A stretch of DNA of 8,359 nt, from the NCBI GenBank assembly GCA_023415145.1, contig JAEZLW010000163.1, positions 1-8,359 of the forward strand, given 5' to 3'. The notes beneath the pieces were generated by a model. It saw only the letters and a list, made by a program, of their open reading frames with translations. It was not told where the DNA came from and did not search any database. This document shows positions 1 through 6,674 of this stretch, piece after piece (position 1 is the stretch's first letter; each line of letters opens with the position of its first letter). The DNA is from Bacillota bacterium (GTDB lineage Bacteria; Bacillota; Clostridia; Christensenellales; Aristaeellaceae). The position numbers and the translations under genes are program-made.

Positions 1-2
1 CT

Positions 3-629
3 CCCACACCGTCCCCGACCCCTACACCGACTCCTATACCGACTCCCACGCCTACACCTATTCCAACACAGGAACCGACTGAGGAACAGACTGAGGAACC
101 GACTGAGGAACCGACTGAGGAACCGACTGAGGAACCAATTGAGGAACCAACTCCGGAACCCACGGAGGAGCCTTCCCCAATATTATTGCCCATTGAAGGT
201 TCTCATATTATGGTAAACGGTGCTGCCGAGGCATTGGTTGATGAGAATGGAAGAACCGTGTCTGTGTACCAGTGGCCGGAAGGGGAAGTTATGGTGCCCT
301 TCACCACGCTTGCACGGTTAATGGGTTGGGTTGTAACGCCGGATGAGAAAAATCCAGATGGCTATACCGTGGAAGTGAATGGATATATGCTGCACGTTGC
401 CTATATCCGGGACGAATTGGGCCAGGTGGTGCAGATGGACATCCAGTTGGACAGCCTGCCGGTGGAGCCAATGCCTGATCAGGCAATTGTATCCGGGGAT
501 GAGCTTTTCCTGTCGCCTGCTGTACTGGAAACGCTGCTTAACGCACAGTGGAGCTATGATCAGGATGCCATGACCATCACCATAACCTTTCCACCAAAGG
601 ATTTGGATGGCAGCGGTGCTGCCGGCTGA
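3..629 (+). CDS. Surface protein C-terminus: Pro/Thr/Glu linker plus copper-amine-oxidase-like domain (5' partial)
   Basis: The reading frame is open from the left edge (first full codon at 3) to TGA at 627-629, giving 208 visible residues; the start lies outside the window. Residues 1-22 are almost pure Pro-Thr with a few Ile and Ser. Residues 23-60 are Glu-Pro-Thr-Glu repeats, a low-complexity linker of the kind that spaces domains on cell-surface proteins. Residues about 64-203 resemble the copper amine oxidase N-terminal-like domain common in secreted Clostridia and Paenibacillus proteins. Seen here are the VPFTTLARLMGW segment (family pattern VPLRFVAEALG), a hydrophobic strand, a second half-repeat with LSPAVLETLL, and a final TITITFP strand. 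In this setting the domain is a non-catalytic surface or wall-associated module, not an oxidase. What precedes the linker is unknown, so the full protein's function cannot be stated. A TTG at 186 could be read as a start but lies inside the continuous frame and has no ribosome binding site. Confidence 0.8.
   Translation, partial: PTPSPTPTPTPIPTPTPTPIPTQEPTEEQTEEPTEEPTEEPTEEPIEEPTPEPTEEPSPILLPIEGSHIMVNGAAEALVDENGRTVSVYQWPEGEVMVPFTTLARLMGWVVTPDEKNPDGYTVEVNGYMLHVAYIRDELGQVVQMDIQLDSLPVEPMPDQAIVSGDELFLSPAVLETLLNAQWSYDQDAMTITITFPPKDLDGSGAAG
72..167 (+). repeat. 12-bp tandem repeat encoding Glu-Pro-Thr-Glu
   Basis: Eight consecutive 12-bp units based on GAACCGACTGAG run in frame with the coding sequence. 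Units at 72, 96, 108 and 120 are identical, the one at 84 differs by one base, and the last three (132, 144, 156) decay progressively. Each unit encodes EPTE or a close variant (EQTE, EPIE, EPTP). The stretch before it (3-71) is a looser 6-bp Pro-Thr repeat. The near-identity of neighbouring units suggests expansion by replication slippage, so copy number may vary between strains; any change by whole units keeps the frame. Confidence 0.85.
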
Positions 630-644
630 TAAGCAAATAGGAAA

Positions 645-674
645 GGCGGGGCCTGCATGTATGCAAGCCCCGCC
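645..674 (-). terminator. Convergent hairpin terminator between the surface-protein gene and udk
   Basis: Arms GGCGGGGCCTGCAT (645-658) and ATGCAAGCCCCGCC (661-674) form a long GC-rich inverted repeat between two convergent stop codons. In minus-strand RNA the only non-Watson-Crick position becomes a G-U pair, and the stem is followed by TTTCCTATTT, so it looks like a working intrinsic terminator for udk. In plus-strand RNA the same position is a C-A mismatch and the 3' tail (ATTTCAATG) has few U residues, so it should work less well for the upstream gene. Confidence 0.75.
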
Positions 675-688
675 ATTTCAATGCCCCA

Positions 689-1315
689 TTATTCTTCCGC
701 CGTGCTTCTTTTGAGCAGCTCGTCCCGCACATATCCCGCCAGTATGTCCACAATTCTGGCGTTTTTCCCGCCATGGGCTACGATCACGTCCGCCTGGCTT
801 ACATAATTACGCACATATCTGTCATACATGGGCTTGACGGTGGTGAGGTATTGATGGGAAATGCCATCTATCTGCCGCCCGCGCTCCTTTATATCCCGCT
901 GGATACGCCTAAGCAGGCAGATATCCGGCTCTACGCTCATATATAGCCTCAGATACATTCTTTCGCACAGACGCTCATCATAAAACACATGAATGCCTTC
1001 CAGTATCAGCACATCACAGGGATAGATCAATTCAGGGGTATCGGCCCGCCGGTGCAGGCTGTAGTCATACCCCTTGCGTGTAATTGGCTGCTCGGAAAGC
1101 AGCGTTTCCATGTCCTTGAGCAACAGGTCATGGTCGAAGATTTCCGGCTCATCATAGTTCAGCAAGCTGCGTTCTTCAAAAGAAAGTGTGGGGTGATCCC
1201 TGTAATAGGCATCCTGATTGATGACCAGACACTTTACACCGATAGAGCTGCTCAGTTCCTGTGCCAAAGTGGATTTTCCGCTTCCGCTGGCGCCGCAGAT
1301 GCCTACAAACAACAT
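689..1315 (-). CDS. udk: Uridine kinase
   Basis: This enzyme phosphorylates uridine (and usually cytidine) to the monophosphate, with ATP or GTP as donor, in cytoplasmic pyrimidine salvage. The 208-residue length matches the family (about 205-215). Visible motifs in order: P-loop GASGSGKST at residues 8-16; INQDAYYRD at 32-40, whose D35 aligns with the catalytic Asp of uridine-cytidine kinases; NYDEPEIFDHDLL; YDYSLHRR in the nucleoside-binding region; VLILEGIHVFYDERL; and RRIQRDIKERGR of the lid, followed by QYLTTVKPMYDRYV. An ATG 36 bp further upstream (1351) is in frame but lies in the promoter spacer. The chosen ATG is 5 nt from GGGAGAGG and begins the family-typical hydrophobic first strand (MLFVGICGASG). 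It is transcribed alone, convergent with the upstream gene and divergent from the glycoside hydrolase. I see no missing active-site residue. Confidence 0.95.
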   Translation of the reverse strand: MLFVGICGASGSGKSTLAQELSSSIGVKCLVINQDAYYRDHPTLSFEERSLLNYDEPEIFDHDLLLKDMETLLSEQPITRKGYDYSLHRRADTPELIYPCDVLILEGIHVFYDERLCERMYLRLYMSVEPDICLLRRIQRDIKERGRQIDGISHQYLTTVKPMYDRYVRNYVSQADVIVAHGGKNARIVDILAGYVRDELLKRSTAEE

Positions 1316-1320
1316 GTCAT

Positions 1321-1328
1321 CCTCTCCC
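1321..1328 (-). promoter_or_regulatory. udk ribosome binding site
   Basis: On the minus strand GGGAGAGG lies 5 nt before the ATG at 1315. It decides between the two in-frame ATG codons (1315 and 1351) in favour of the inner one. Confidence 0.8.
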
Positions 1329-1339
1329 ATTCCTTGTAC

Positions 1340-1368
1340 ACAATACTGCATGGCTTACTGGCTGTCAA
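1340..1368 (-). promoter_or_regulatory. Sigma-A promoter of udk
   Basis: On the minus strand a perfect -35 TTGACA (1368-1363) is separated by exactly 17 nt from TATTGT (1345-1340), which matches four of six -10 consensus positions. Transcription should begin near 1333, leaving a leader of about 20 nt before the ATG at 1315. The alternative ATG at 1351 lies in the spacer, so it would not be on this transcript. Confidence 0.8.
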
Positions 1369-1639
1369 GGGGAAATCCGCCATAACACGCCAGCTAATTG
1401 GATGAAGAAATGACAGAAAACGACGATATCCAGCCGATGCAAAATGTAACACTACCGTATATGCTGGAAGTATGGTATCATAAATGCCATGGAAACGATG
1501 GCGTATATTGCTGGCCTGTTCTAATGACGGTCAAAGGGGACATTGGTTTCCTGCTTTGATATTCGCACTTCCGTTTTCCAGTTACACAAAAGCGGCGCAA
1601 CCCCGCCTGATGCATAAAATCAAACGGGAGGACGAGCTT
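1369..1639. other. Divergent intergenic region between udk and the family 18 hydrolase
   Basis: Apart from the udk promoter at its left end, little can be assigned. A possible plus-strand extended -10 (TGGTATCAT, 1473-1481) has no recognisable -35; if real it would give a leader of about 150 nt for the hydrolase. A 49-codon open frame (ATG 1410 to TGA 1559) lacks a convincing ribosome binding site. TCAAAG (1531-1536) and CTTTGA (1554-1559) form a spaced inverted repeat of unknown meaning. The hydrolase frame stays open upstream to about 1484, but I regard that as non-coding because the ribosome binding site and signal peptide point to 1640. Confidence 0.4.
1626..1631 (+). promoter_or_regulatory. 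Ribosome binding site supporting a TTG start
   Basis: GGGAGG lies 8 nt before TTG at 1640. No ATG in this frame between here and residue 15 of the protein is preceded by such a site, so it fixes the start of the glycoside hydrolase at a TTG codon. Confidence 0.7.
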
Positions 1640-2812
1640 TTGAAAAAGTACTTTTTGGATTTTCCCCATCATAGATGGTGGATGGGTGCGGTATGCCTGA
1701 TGATGGCTCTCAGCCTTGCGGCCATACCCATGAACATAGCTATGCCTGGCAGTGGGGCCGAGGCGGATACGAAAGAAAGGTTGAGCACAATGGCAGTTTC
1801 AGCTTATGTTTTCGACAGGGGCAACCTTGCGTTTCGGGATGAGGATGCCCAATACGTAACCCAGATGAATTATTCCTTTGCGTTGATTGAAGATGGCAAG
1901 GTTTCAGGAAGCCACTGGAATGCTATCGACGCATTCAAGGAGTATATTCGCCGCCACCCCCATATCCTGCCGATCATGGCGGTGGGCGGCTGGGGCGCGG
2001 ACGGGTTCTCCCAGGCATCATCTACCGAAAGTGGCCGAACGGCCTTTGTGGAAAGCGCCATTCAATTGATGCAGGAGCATGGCTTTTTGGGCATCGATAT
2101 TGACTGGGAATATCCCGGCTCTTCCGTAGCCGGAATAAAAAGCCGGAAGGATGATCCGGATAATCTACTGTTGCTTATGAAAGCGCTCAGGTCAGCGTTT
2201 GATGATCTGACGGCTCAGGACGGTGCAAAGCGGTATATCACCATTGCTGTAGGCGGCTCCAAGCAGTATGCCGACAAGCTGGATTGCGTAGCCATCGGCC
2301 AGCTTGCAGACCAGGTAAACGTGATGACGTATGATCTGCGTGGCTTTGAAAAAGTGACAGGACATCATACGGGGCTTTATCCTCAATTGGGCGACAAGGC
2401 CGGCATCAGCGCAGATGCTGCTTTGGAGGCATTTGAAAAGGCCGGCATTCCCAAGGATAAGCTGATGATGGGTGCCGCATTCTATGGCCGTGCCTGGCGC
2501 AGTGTGAAAAGCTCAAATGACAACGGCCTTGGGCAAAAGGCCGGAACCAGCGGCAACAAAACGTATGGGTATGGCGCTATCGAAGCAATGGTATCTGACG
2601 GCAGCTACACCCGCTATTGGGATGAAAACGCCCTTGCCCCCTACCTGTTCAACGGCAGCACATTTATCAGCTACGAGGATGAGGAATCCATTGCGGCCAA
2701 AGGAGCATACGCCAAAGAAAATGGCCTGATGGGCGTTATGTTCTGGGAATATGGCCAGGACAAGACGGGTACACTGGTAAAAGCGCTGTATACAGCAATG
2801 AACGGGAATTGA
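1640..2812 (+). CDS. Secreted glycoside hydrolase family 18 (chitinase-like)
   Basis: Family 18 enzymes cleave beta-1,4 bonds next to N-acetylglucosamine by substrate-assisted catalysis. The 390-residue protein starts at TTG. Residues 1-15 are a basic/aromatic n-region, 16-36 a hydrophobic core, and AEA at 40-42 a likely signal peptidase I site, so it is probably exported. There is no lipobox. The barrel follows: IMAVGGWG (112-119, the family SxGG region), LGIDIDWEYP (150-159) with the catalytic acid E157 and supporting D153 and D155, VNVMTYDLRG with the Met-x-Tyr-Asp motif, GAAFYGRAW, a chitinase insertion region (GLGQKAG to FISYEDEESI), and the closing GVMFWEYG with its conserved Trp. The outer Asp of DxxDxDxE is Leu150 here. 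No carbohydrate-binding or LysM module is present. Substrate could be chitin or other GlcNAc polymers, and a cell-wall role cannot be excluded. It sits alone between divergent udk and the his promoter, with no clear terminator after it. Confidence 0.88.
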   Translation: MKKYFLDFPHHRWWMGAVCLMMALSLAAIPMNIAMPGSGAEADTKERLSTMAVSAYVFDRGNLAFRDEDAQYVTQMNYSFALIEDGKVSGSHWNAIDAFKEYIRRHPHILPIMAVGGWGADGFSQASSTESGRTAFVESAIQLMQEHGFLGIDIDWEYPGSSVAGIKSRKDDPDNLLLLMKALRSAFDDLTAQDGAKRYITIAVGGSKQYADKLDCVAIGQLADQVNVMTYDLRGFEKVTGHHTGLYPQLGDKAGISADAALEAFEKAGIPKDKLMMGAAFYGRAWRSVKSSNDNGLGQKAGTSGNKTYGYGAIEAMVSDGSYTRYWDENALAPYLFNGSTFISYEDEESIAAKGAYAKENGLMGVMFWEYGQDKTGTLVKALYTAMNGN

Positions 2813-2828
2813 TTGTTTATGAATTCGC

Positions 2829-2858
2829 TTGACAAATGAGAACCTCTCCGAATATAAT
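2829..2858 (+). promoter_or_regulatory. Sigma-A promoter of the his operon
   Basis: Perfect TTGACA (2829-2834) and perfect TATAAT (2853-2858) are separated by 18 nt. Transcription should start near 2865, leaving about 40 nt of leader before hisZ. That leader is too short for a T-box and carries no run of His codons, so leader-based histidine control looks absent. A small CTTTA/TAAAG hairpin (2873-2888) is the only structure seen in it. Confidence 0.85.
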
Positions 2859-2905
2859 CTATTGAATTACCACTTTACCATGCTAAAGCGTTTTCGGAGG
2901 GCCGG

Positions 2906-4126
2906 ATGAGCACCAGCAAGTTTCAAATCCCGGAAGGGATGCAGGATACACTTTCAGGGGAATGCGTGCGCAAGCGCGGCGTGGAGCAGCAGTTGCGCAC
3001 GCTTTTTTCGCGCAGCGGTTTTTGTGAAATTGAAACGCCGGTACTGGAATATTACCGTACCTTTGATGATGATGTCTACGGTTTTGATGATCATCATGTA
3101 TGGAAAACCTTCGACCGGCAAGGGCGTGTGCTGGTGATAAGGCCTGACAGCACCATCCCGGCCGTTCGCATCGCCGCCTCCCGCCTGATGGGGGAACCGC
3201 TGCCCCTCCGGCTGTGTTACGTTCAAAATGTGGCGGCCTTCCCGGCGGAAGGCTCCTCCGCCCTGTGCGAAAGTACCCAGGCGGGGGTGGAGCTGATGGG
3301 GGAAAAGAGCGCTCTGGCCGATGCGGAAGTGATCGCGCTGGCAATTGATTCTCTGCGCAAGGCCGGCTTGAAGGAGTTTCAAATTGATTTGGGGCAGGTA
3401 GCTTTCTTCAAAGGTTTCATGCAGGAGGCGGGGTTAACACCTGCGCAGACGGAAACGATCCGCCGCTACGTGGAAGAAAAGAACATGCTGGCGATGCAGC
3501 TATACCTGCATGAATGCTCCGTGCCCGGTGAAGTAACAAAAAGGTTGATGAAGCTGCCTCAATTGTATGGGGATGAATCCATACTTGAGGAAGCCGAAGC
3601 CATTACAGGCAACAGCCTGTGCCGGGATGCCATCATGAATCTAAAGCAGATTTTAGCTGCTCTTGACGATTACGGCTGCAGGGAGTATATCAGCATTGAT
3701 CTTGGCATGGTCCACGCGGTGAATTACTATTCAGGCATGATCTTCAGAGGCATCACAGGGCACCTCGGCCAGCCGCTGTTGTCCGGCGGGCGGTACGACG
3801 GGCTTCCTGCCCGATATGGCAGATCTATGCCTGCTACAGGGTTTGGGCTTTCCATCAACCTGCTGATGGCCGCGCTATTAAGGCAAGGTGAAGTATTTCC
3901 CGCTCCTGTTCAGGGGATTGTGCTGGGTGTATCGCGGCAGAGCCTTCATATGGCGCTTGAGTGGGCGGAACAAAAGCGTCGGGAAGGCATCAGCGTATCA
4001 CTCCAATATGGCATCACAAAAGCGGAACTGATACAGATGGTTTCACAAGGCCGGGCCCTGCAAGCTGCCTGTGTGATGGACGGAAAGGTCAGGATATGGT
4101 CCGGGGAGGAACAAGCATGGAAATGA
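2906..4126 (+). CDS. hisZ: ATP phosphoribosyltransferase regulatory subunit
   Basis: HisZ is a histidyl-tRNA-synthetase-like protein without aminoacylation activity. It assembles with short-form HisG and is needed for the first step of histidine synthesis and its feedback control by histidine. The 406 residues show class II synthetase landmarks: FQIPEGMQDTL near the N-terminus, RPDSTIPAVR at 79-88 (motif 2 like), STQAGVELMG at 123-132, GGRYDGL at 294-300 and ATGFGLSINLL (motif 3 like). The C-terminal part (about 335-406) is short and lacks a full anticodon-binding domain, as expected for HisZ rather than HisS. The ATG is preceded by CGGAGG (2895-2900) with 5 nt spacing. It is the first gene of the operon, and its last 10 nt overlap hisG, which is typical of co-translated partners. 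The distinction from hisS rests on motif divergence and on the adjacent short hisG. Confidence 0.93.
   Translation: MSTSKFQIPEGMQDTLSGECVRKRGVEQQLRTLFSRSGFCEIETPVLEYYRTFDDDVYGFDDHHVWKTFDRQGRVLVIRPDSTIPAVRIAASRLMGEPLPLRLCYVQNVAAFPAEGSSALCESTQAGVELMGEKSALADAEVIALAIDSLRKAGLKEFQIDLGQVAFFKGFMQEAGLTPAQTETIRRYVEEKNMLAMQLYLHECSVPGEVTKRLMKLPQLYGDESILEEAEAITGNSLCRDAIMNLKQILAALDDYGCREYISIDLGMVHAVNYYSGMIFRGITGHLGQPLLSGGRYDGLPARYGRSMPATGFGLSINLLMAALLRQGEVFPAPVQGIVLGVSRQSLHMALEWAEQKRREGISVSLQYGITKAELIQMVSQGRALQAACVMDGKVRIWSGEEQAWK
4103..4110 (+). promoter_or_regulatory. hisG ribosome binding site inside hisZ
   Basis: GGGGAGGA within the last codons of hisZ lies 6 nt before ATG 4117. It sets the hisG start there, rather than at the open frame further upstream, and gives a 10-nt overlap with hisZ that favours coupled translation. 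Confidence 0.8.
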
Positions 4127-4755
4127 TCACCATCGCGCTGGCCAAGGGCCGGCTGGCGGAGCAGGCAATGGATTTGCTGGAGGGCATGGGCATCGATTGC
4201 ACCGCTCCCCGTAATCCCGGCCGTAAGCTGGTATTGGAAAATACGGAGCAGGCCATCCGTTTTATCCTGGTAAAGCCTGCCGATGTACCGACCTACGTGG
4301 AGCATGGCGTAGCAGATATGGGCGTGGTAGGCAAGGATACGCTGATGGAAGAAAACCGGCCCCTGTATGAACTGCTGGACTTGGGGTTTGGCAAGTGCCG
4401 CCTGTGCATTGCGGGGTATCCCGGCCGTCCCGCGGGCTATGCCAACGAGCGGGTGGCAACCAAATATCCCAACATCGCCAGAAACTACTACACAGCCCAA
4501 GGCCGCAATATTCAGATCATCAAACTGAACGGCTCGGTAGAGTTGGGTCCCATTGTCGGCTTGAGCGACGTGATCCTGGATATTGTGGAAAGCGGCTCCA
4601 CATTGAAAGCCAATGGTTTGGAAGTATTAGAGGAGATATGCCAGGTCAGCGCCAGGCTGGTGGTAAACAGGGTCGCTTTGAAAACAAAGCGGGCCAGGAT
4701 TCAGGCCATTGTGGAAGGATTCAGGTCGCAGCTTCCCGAAATGAATCATGATTGA
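4117..4755 (+). CDS. hisG: ATP phosphoribosyltransferase, short catalytic form
   Basis: It joins ATP and PRPP to form phosphoribosyl-ATP, the committed step of histidine synthesis, in the cytoplasm. At 212 residues it is the short form, lacking the C-terminal regulatory domain of the long form (about 300 residues), and therefore depends on HisZ encoded just upstream. Visible motifs: ITIALAKGRL at residues 4-13; the RFILVKPADVPTYVEHGVAD block with following GVVGKD; LNGSVELGP at 137-145; and the PRPP-binding loop DIVESGSTLKAN at 155-166. The start at 4117 gives the family-typical N-terminus. The stop at 4753-4755 is followed after 13 nt by hisD. Nothing is missing. Confidence 0.95.
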   Translation: MEMITIALAKGRLAEQAMDLLEGMGIDCTAPRNPGRKLVLENTEQAIRFILVKPADVPTYVEHGVADMGVVGKDTLMEENRPLYELLDLGFGKCRLCIAGYPGRPAGYANERVATKYPNIARNYYTAQGRNIQIIKLNGSVELGPIVGLSDVILDIVESGSTLKANGLEVLEEICQVSARLVVNRVALKTKRARIQAIVEGFRSQLPEMNHD

Positions 4756-4761
4756 AGGAGG
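4756..4761 (+). promoter_or_regulatory. hisD ribosome binding site
   Basis: An AGGAGG-type site directly after the hisG stop lies 7 nt before ATG 4769. An in-frame ATG at 4748 lies upstream of it and overlaps hisG, so the site supports 4769 as the hisD start. Confidence 0.75.
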
Positions 4762-4768
4762 GAAACGC

Positions 4769-6085
4769 ATGGTACCCATCATTCCCGCTGCGGATAAAAG
4801 TTCGCTGAATGCAAGACTGATGAACAGAAGCCAATTGACAGACGAAACGGTTTCCCTTCGTGTCAAGGAAATCGTAAAAAACGTTCGCGAGAAGGGCGAC
4901 GCAGCTCTTTTGGAATATACCGCCCGCTTTGACAAGGTGAGCTTTGCACCGGGCGAAGTGAAAGTAACGGCGGAAGAAATCACCCTTGCTTATGAATCGG
5001 CCAGTCCAGCATGGATAAACGCCATGCAGGAGGCAAAAAGGCGCATTGCTGCCTTTCATGAAAAACAGAAGCATAAGACTTGGATGGATTTTGAGGAAGG
5101 CGTACACCTTGGCCAGATGGTGCGGCCTTTGGGCAGTGTAGGTGTTTATGTGCCCGGCGGTACGGCGGCTTATCCTTCCTCGGTATTGATGAATGTGATT
5201 CCCGCAAAGGTTGCGGGCGTCAAGAAAATCGTGATGGTGACGCCTCCCGGACCGGAAGGATCGGTGTCCTACCCCTTAACCCTGGTAGCGGCGGATATTG
5301 CCGGCGTGGATGAAATCTACAAGGTGGGCGGTGCCCAGGCCATTGCCGCTCTGGCCTTTGGAACCGAGACTGTGCCGAGAGTGGACAAGATCGTAGGCCC
5401 CGGCAACATATATGTGGCCAACGCCAAGCGGGAAGTGTTCGGCCATGTGGGCATCGACATGGTGGCCGGGCCCAGCGAGGTGCTGGTGATTGCCGACGGC
5501 AGCGCGAACCCTGCCTTTGTGGCGGCGGATCTGCTCAGCCAGGCGGAGCATGACGCGCTATCAGCGGTAATATTGGTAACACCCAGCAAAGCGCTGGCAC
5601 AGTCCGTTGCGGGGGAACTGTCAAAGCAGGTGCGTGAGCTTGACCGCAGGGAGATTGCTCAGGCATCGCTGAACCATTATGGAACCATTGTCGTGACGGA
5701 TAATTTGCTGCAAGCAGCGCAAATCGCCAATGAAGTGGCGCCGGAACATCTGGAACTGTGCGTGGCCGATCCATACAGTCTCCTGCCGTATATCCATAAT
5801 GCCGGAGCCATTTTTCTGGGTCATTATTCCCCGGAACCTTTGGGTGATTATTTTGCAGGCCCCAACCATGTGCTGCCCACCAGCGGCACGGCCAGGTTCT
5901 TTTCTCCCTTGTCGGTGGATGATTTCGTGAAAAAATCCAGCCTGATCTGCTATGGAAAAGAAGCGCTGCGGGAAGCGGCGGAGGACATCATCTTGCTGGC
6001 CCGCAGGGAAGGGCTTAAGGCCCATGCCAAAGCCGTAGCGATCCGCTTTGATTTGCCAGTGGATGATGAAAAGGGAGGTGCCTGA
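4769..6085 (+). CDS. hisD: Histidinol dehydrogenase
   Basis: This zinc enzyme oxidises L-histidinol to L-histidine in two NAD-dependent steps, the end of the pathway. With the start at 4769 it has 438 residues, close to the usual 430. The active-site residues fall at positions matching the well-studied enterobacterial enzyme: zinc ligands Q258 and H261 in SQAEHD, the catalytic pair E326-H327 in EVAPEHLEL, D360 in GDYFAGPNH, and H419 in LKAHAKAVAIR. The glycine-rich VYVPGGTAAYPSS and the IVGPGNIYVANAKREVFG block are also intact. It precedes hisB by a single base, with no hisC between them as in many his operons. No anomalies are visible. Confidence 0.96.
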   Translation: MVPIIPAADKSSLNARLMNRSQLTDETVSLRVKEIVKNVREKGDAALLEYTARFDKVSFAPGEVKVTAEEITLAYESASPAWINAMQEAKRRIAAFHEKQKHKTWMDFEEGVHLGQMVRPLGSVGVYVPGGTAAYPSSVLMNVIPAKVAGVKKIVMVTPPGPEGSVSYPLTLVAADIAGVDEIYKVGGAQAIAALAFGTETVPRVDKIVGPGNIYVANAKREVFGHVGIDMVAGPSEVLVIADGSANPAFVAADLLSQAEHDALSAVILVTPSKALAQSVAGELSKQVRELDRREIAQASLNHYGTIVVTDNLLQAAQIANEVAPEHLELCVADPYSLLPYIHNAGAIFLGHYSPEPLGDYFAGPNHVLPTSGTARFFSPLSVDDFVKKSSLICYGKEALREAAEDIILLARREGLKAHAKAVAIRFDLPVDDEKGGA

Positions 6086-6086
6086 C

Positions 6087-6674
6087 ATGCGCAGAGCGGC
6101 AATTACCCGCAAAACCAGGGAGACGGATATTGAACTAAAACTTGAGCTGGATGGGGCGGGGATGACACAGCTTGATACGGGCATCGGCTTTTTTGACCAC
6201 ATGCTGGACGCTGCTTCCCGGTTCGGGTTTTTGAACCTGACTGTTTCCTGCAAGGGCGATTTGAAGGTGGATGGCCACCACACCGTGGAAGATGTGGGCA
6301 TCTGCCTGGGTCAGGCCATACGGGAGGCATTGGGAGACAAACAAGGGATCCGCCGGGTGGGCCAGGCATTGTTTCCCATGGATGAATCGCTGGCCCAGGT
6401 AGCTCTGGATGTTAGCGGGCGGTCGCATTTGACCTTTGAGGCAGATTTTAAAGCGCTCAAGTGCGGGGATTATGATACGCAATTAACCTTGGAGTTTTTC
6501 CGCGCTGTAGCGCAGCATGCGGGCATGACGCTGCATATGGCCATCCTGCATGGGCAAAACGCCCACCATATGACCGAAGCGTTGTACAAGGCGTTCGGCA
6601 AGGCACTGGACGAAGCTGTATCCATCGATCCGCGTATACAGGGCGTGCAATCCACCAAGGGAGCGCTGGCTTAA
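6087..6674 (+). CDS. hisB: Imidazoleglycerol-phosphate dehydratase
   Basis: It dehydrates imidazole glycerol phosphate to imidazole acetol phosphate, the seventh reaction of the pathway, using a manganese centre. The 195-residue length matches the monofunctional enzyme; there is no fused histidinol-phosphatase domain as in Escherichia coli HisB. Visible are TGIGFFDHML at residues 31-40, the metal-binding HHTVED at 64-69 and its duplicate NAHHMTEA at 158-165, plus DESLAQVALDVSGR. AAGGGAGGTG (6071-6080) lies 6 nt before the ATG. The gene starts one base after hisD and its TAA shares its last A with the hisA ATG (TAATG). Since the phosphatase is not fused here, that activity must come from another gene outside the window. 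Confidence 0.95.
   Translation: MRRAAITRKTRETDIELKLELDGAGMTQLDTGIGFFDHMLDAASRFGFLNLTVSCKGDLKVDGHHTVEDVGICLGQAIREALGDKQGIRRVGQALFPMDESLAQVALDVSGRSHLTFEADFKALKCGDYDTQLTLEFFRAVAQHAGMTLHMAILHGQNAHHMTEALYKAFGKALDEAVSIDPRIQGVQSTKGALA

Noticed and set aside
72..167. CRISPR-like repeats
   Set aside because: The units are 12 bp, directly tandem without spacers and in frame as Glu-Pro-Thr-Glu codons.
989..1405. 138-residue plus-strand open frame opposite udk
   Set aside because: It lies antisense to a clear uridine kinase, has no ribosome binding site and resembles no family.
2859..2905. T-box or his attenuator before hisZ
   Set aside because: The leader is only about 40 nt with no specifier stem, antiterminator or U-run.
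3961..4116. N-terminal extension of hisG
   Set aside because: The extension overlaps hisZ coding sequence, and the ribosome binding site at 4103-4110 with the family-typical N-terminus fixes the start at 4117.
2906..4126. Histidyl-tRNA synthetase (hisS) instead of hisZ
   Set aside because: The motif 2-like segment and the short C-terminus differ from HisS, and the gene overlaps a short-form hisG.
4748..4768. Upstream ATG for hisD at 4748
   Set aside because: It overlaps the hisG end and lies before the ribosome binding site; the start at 4769 puts all active-site residues at their usual numbers.
5621..6301. 226-residue minus-strand open frame across hisD and hisB
   Set aside because: It is a shadow of two well-conserved genes on the plus strand and crosses their junction; no recognisable domain.
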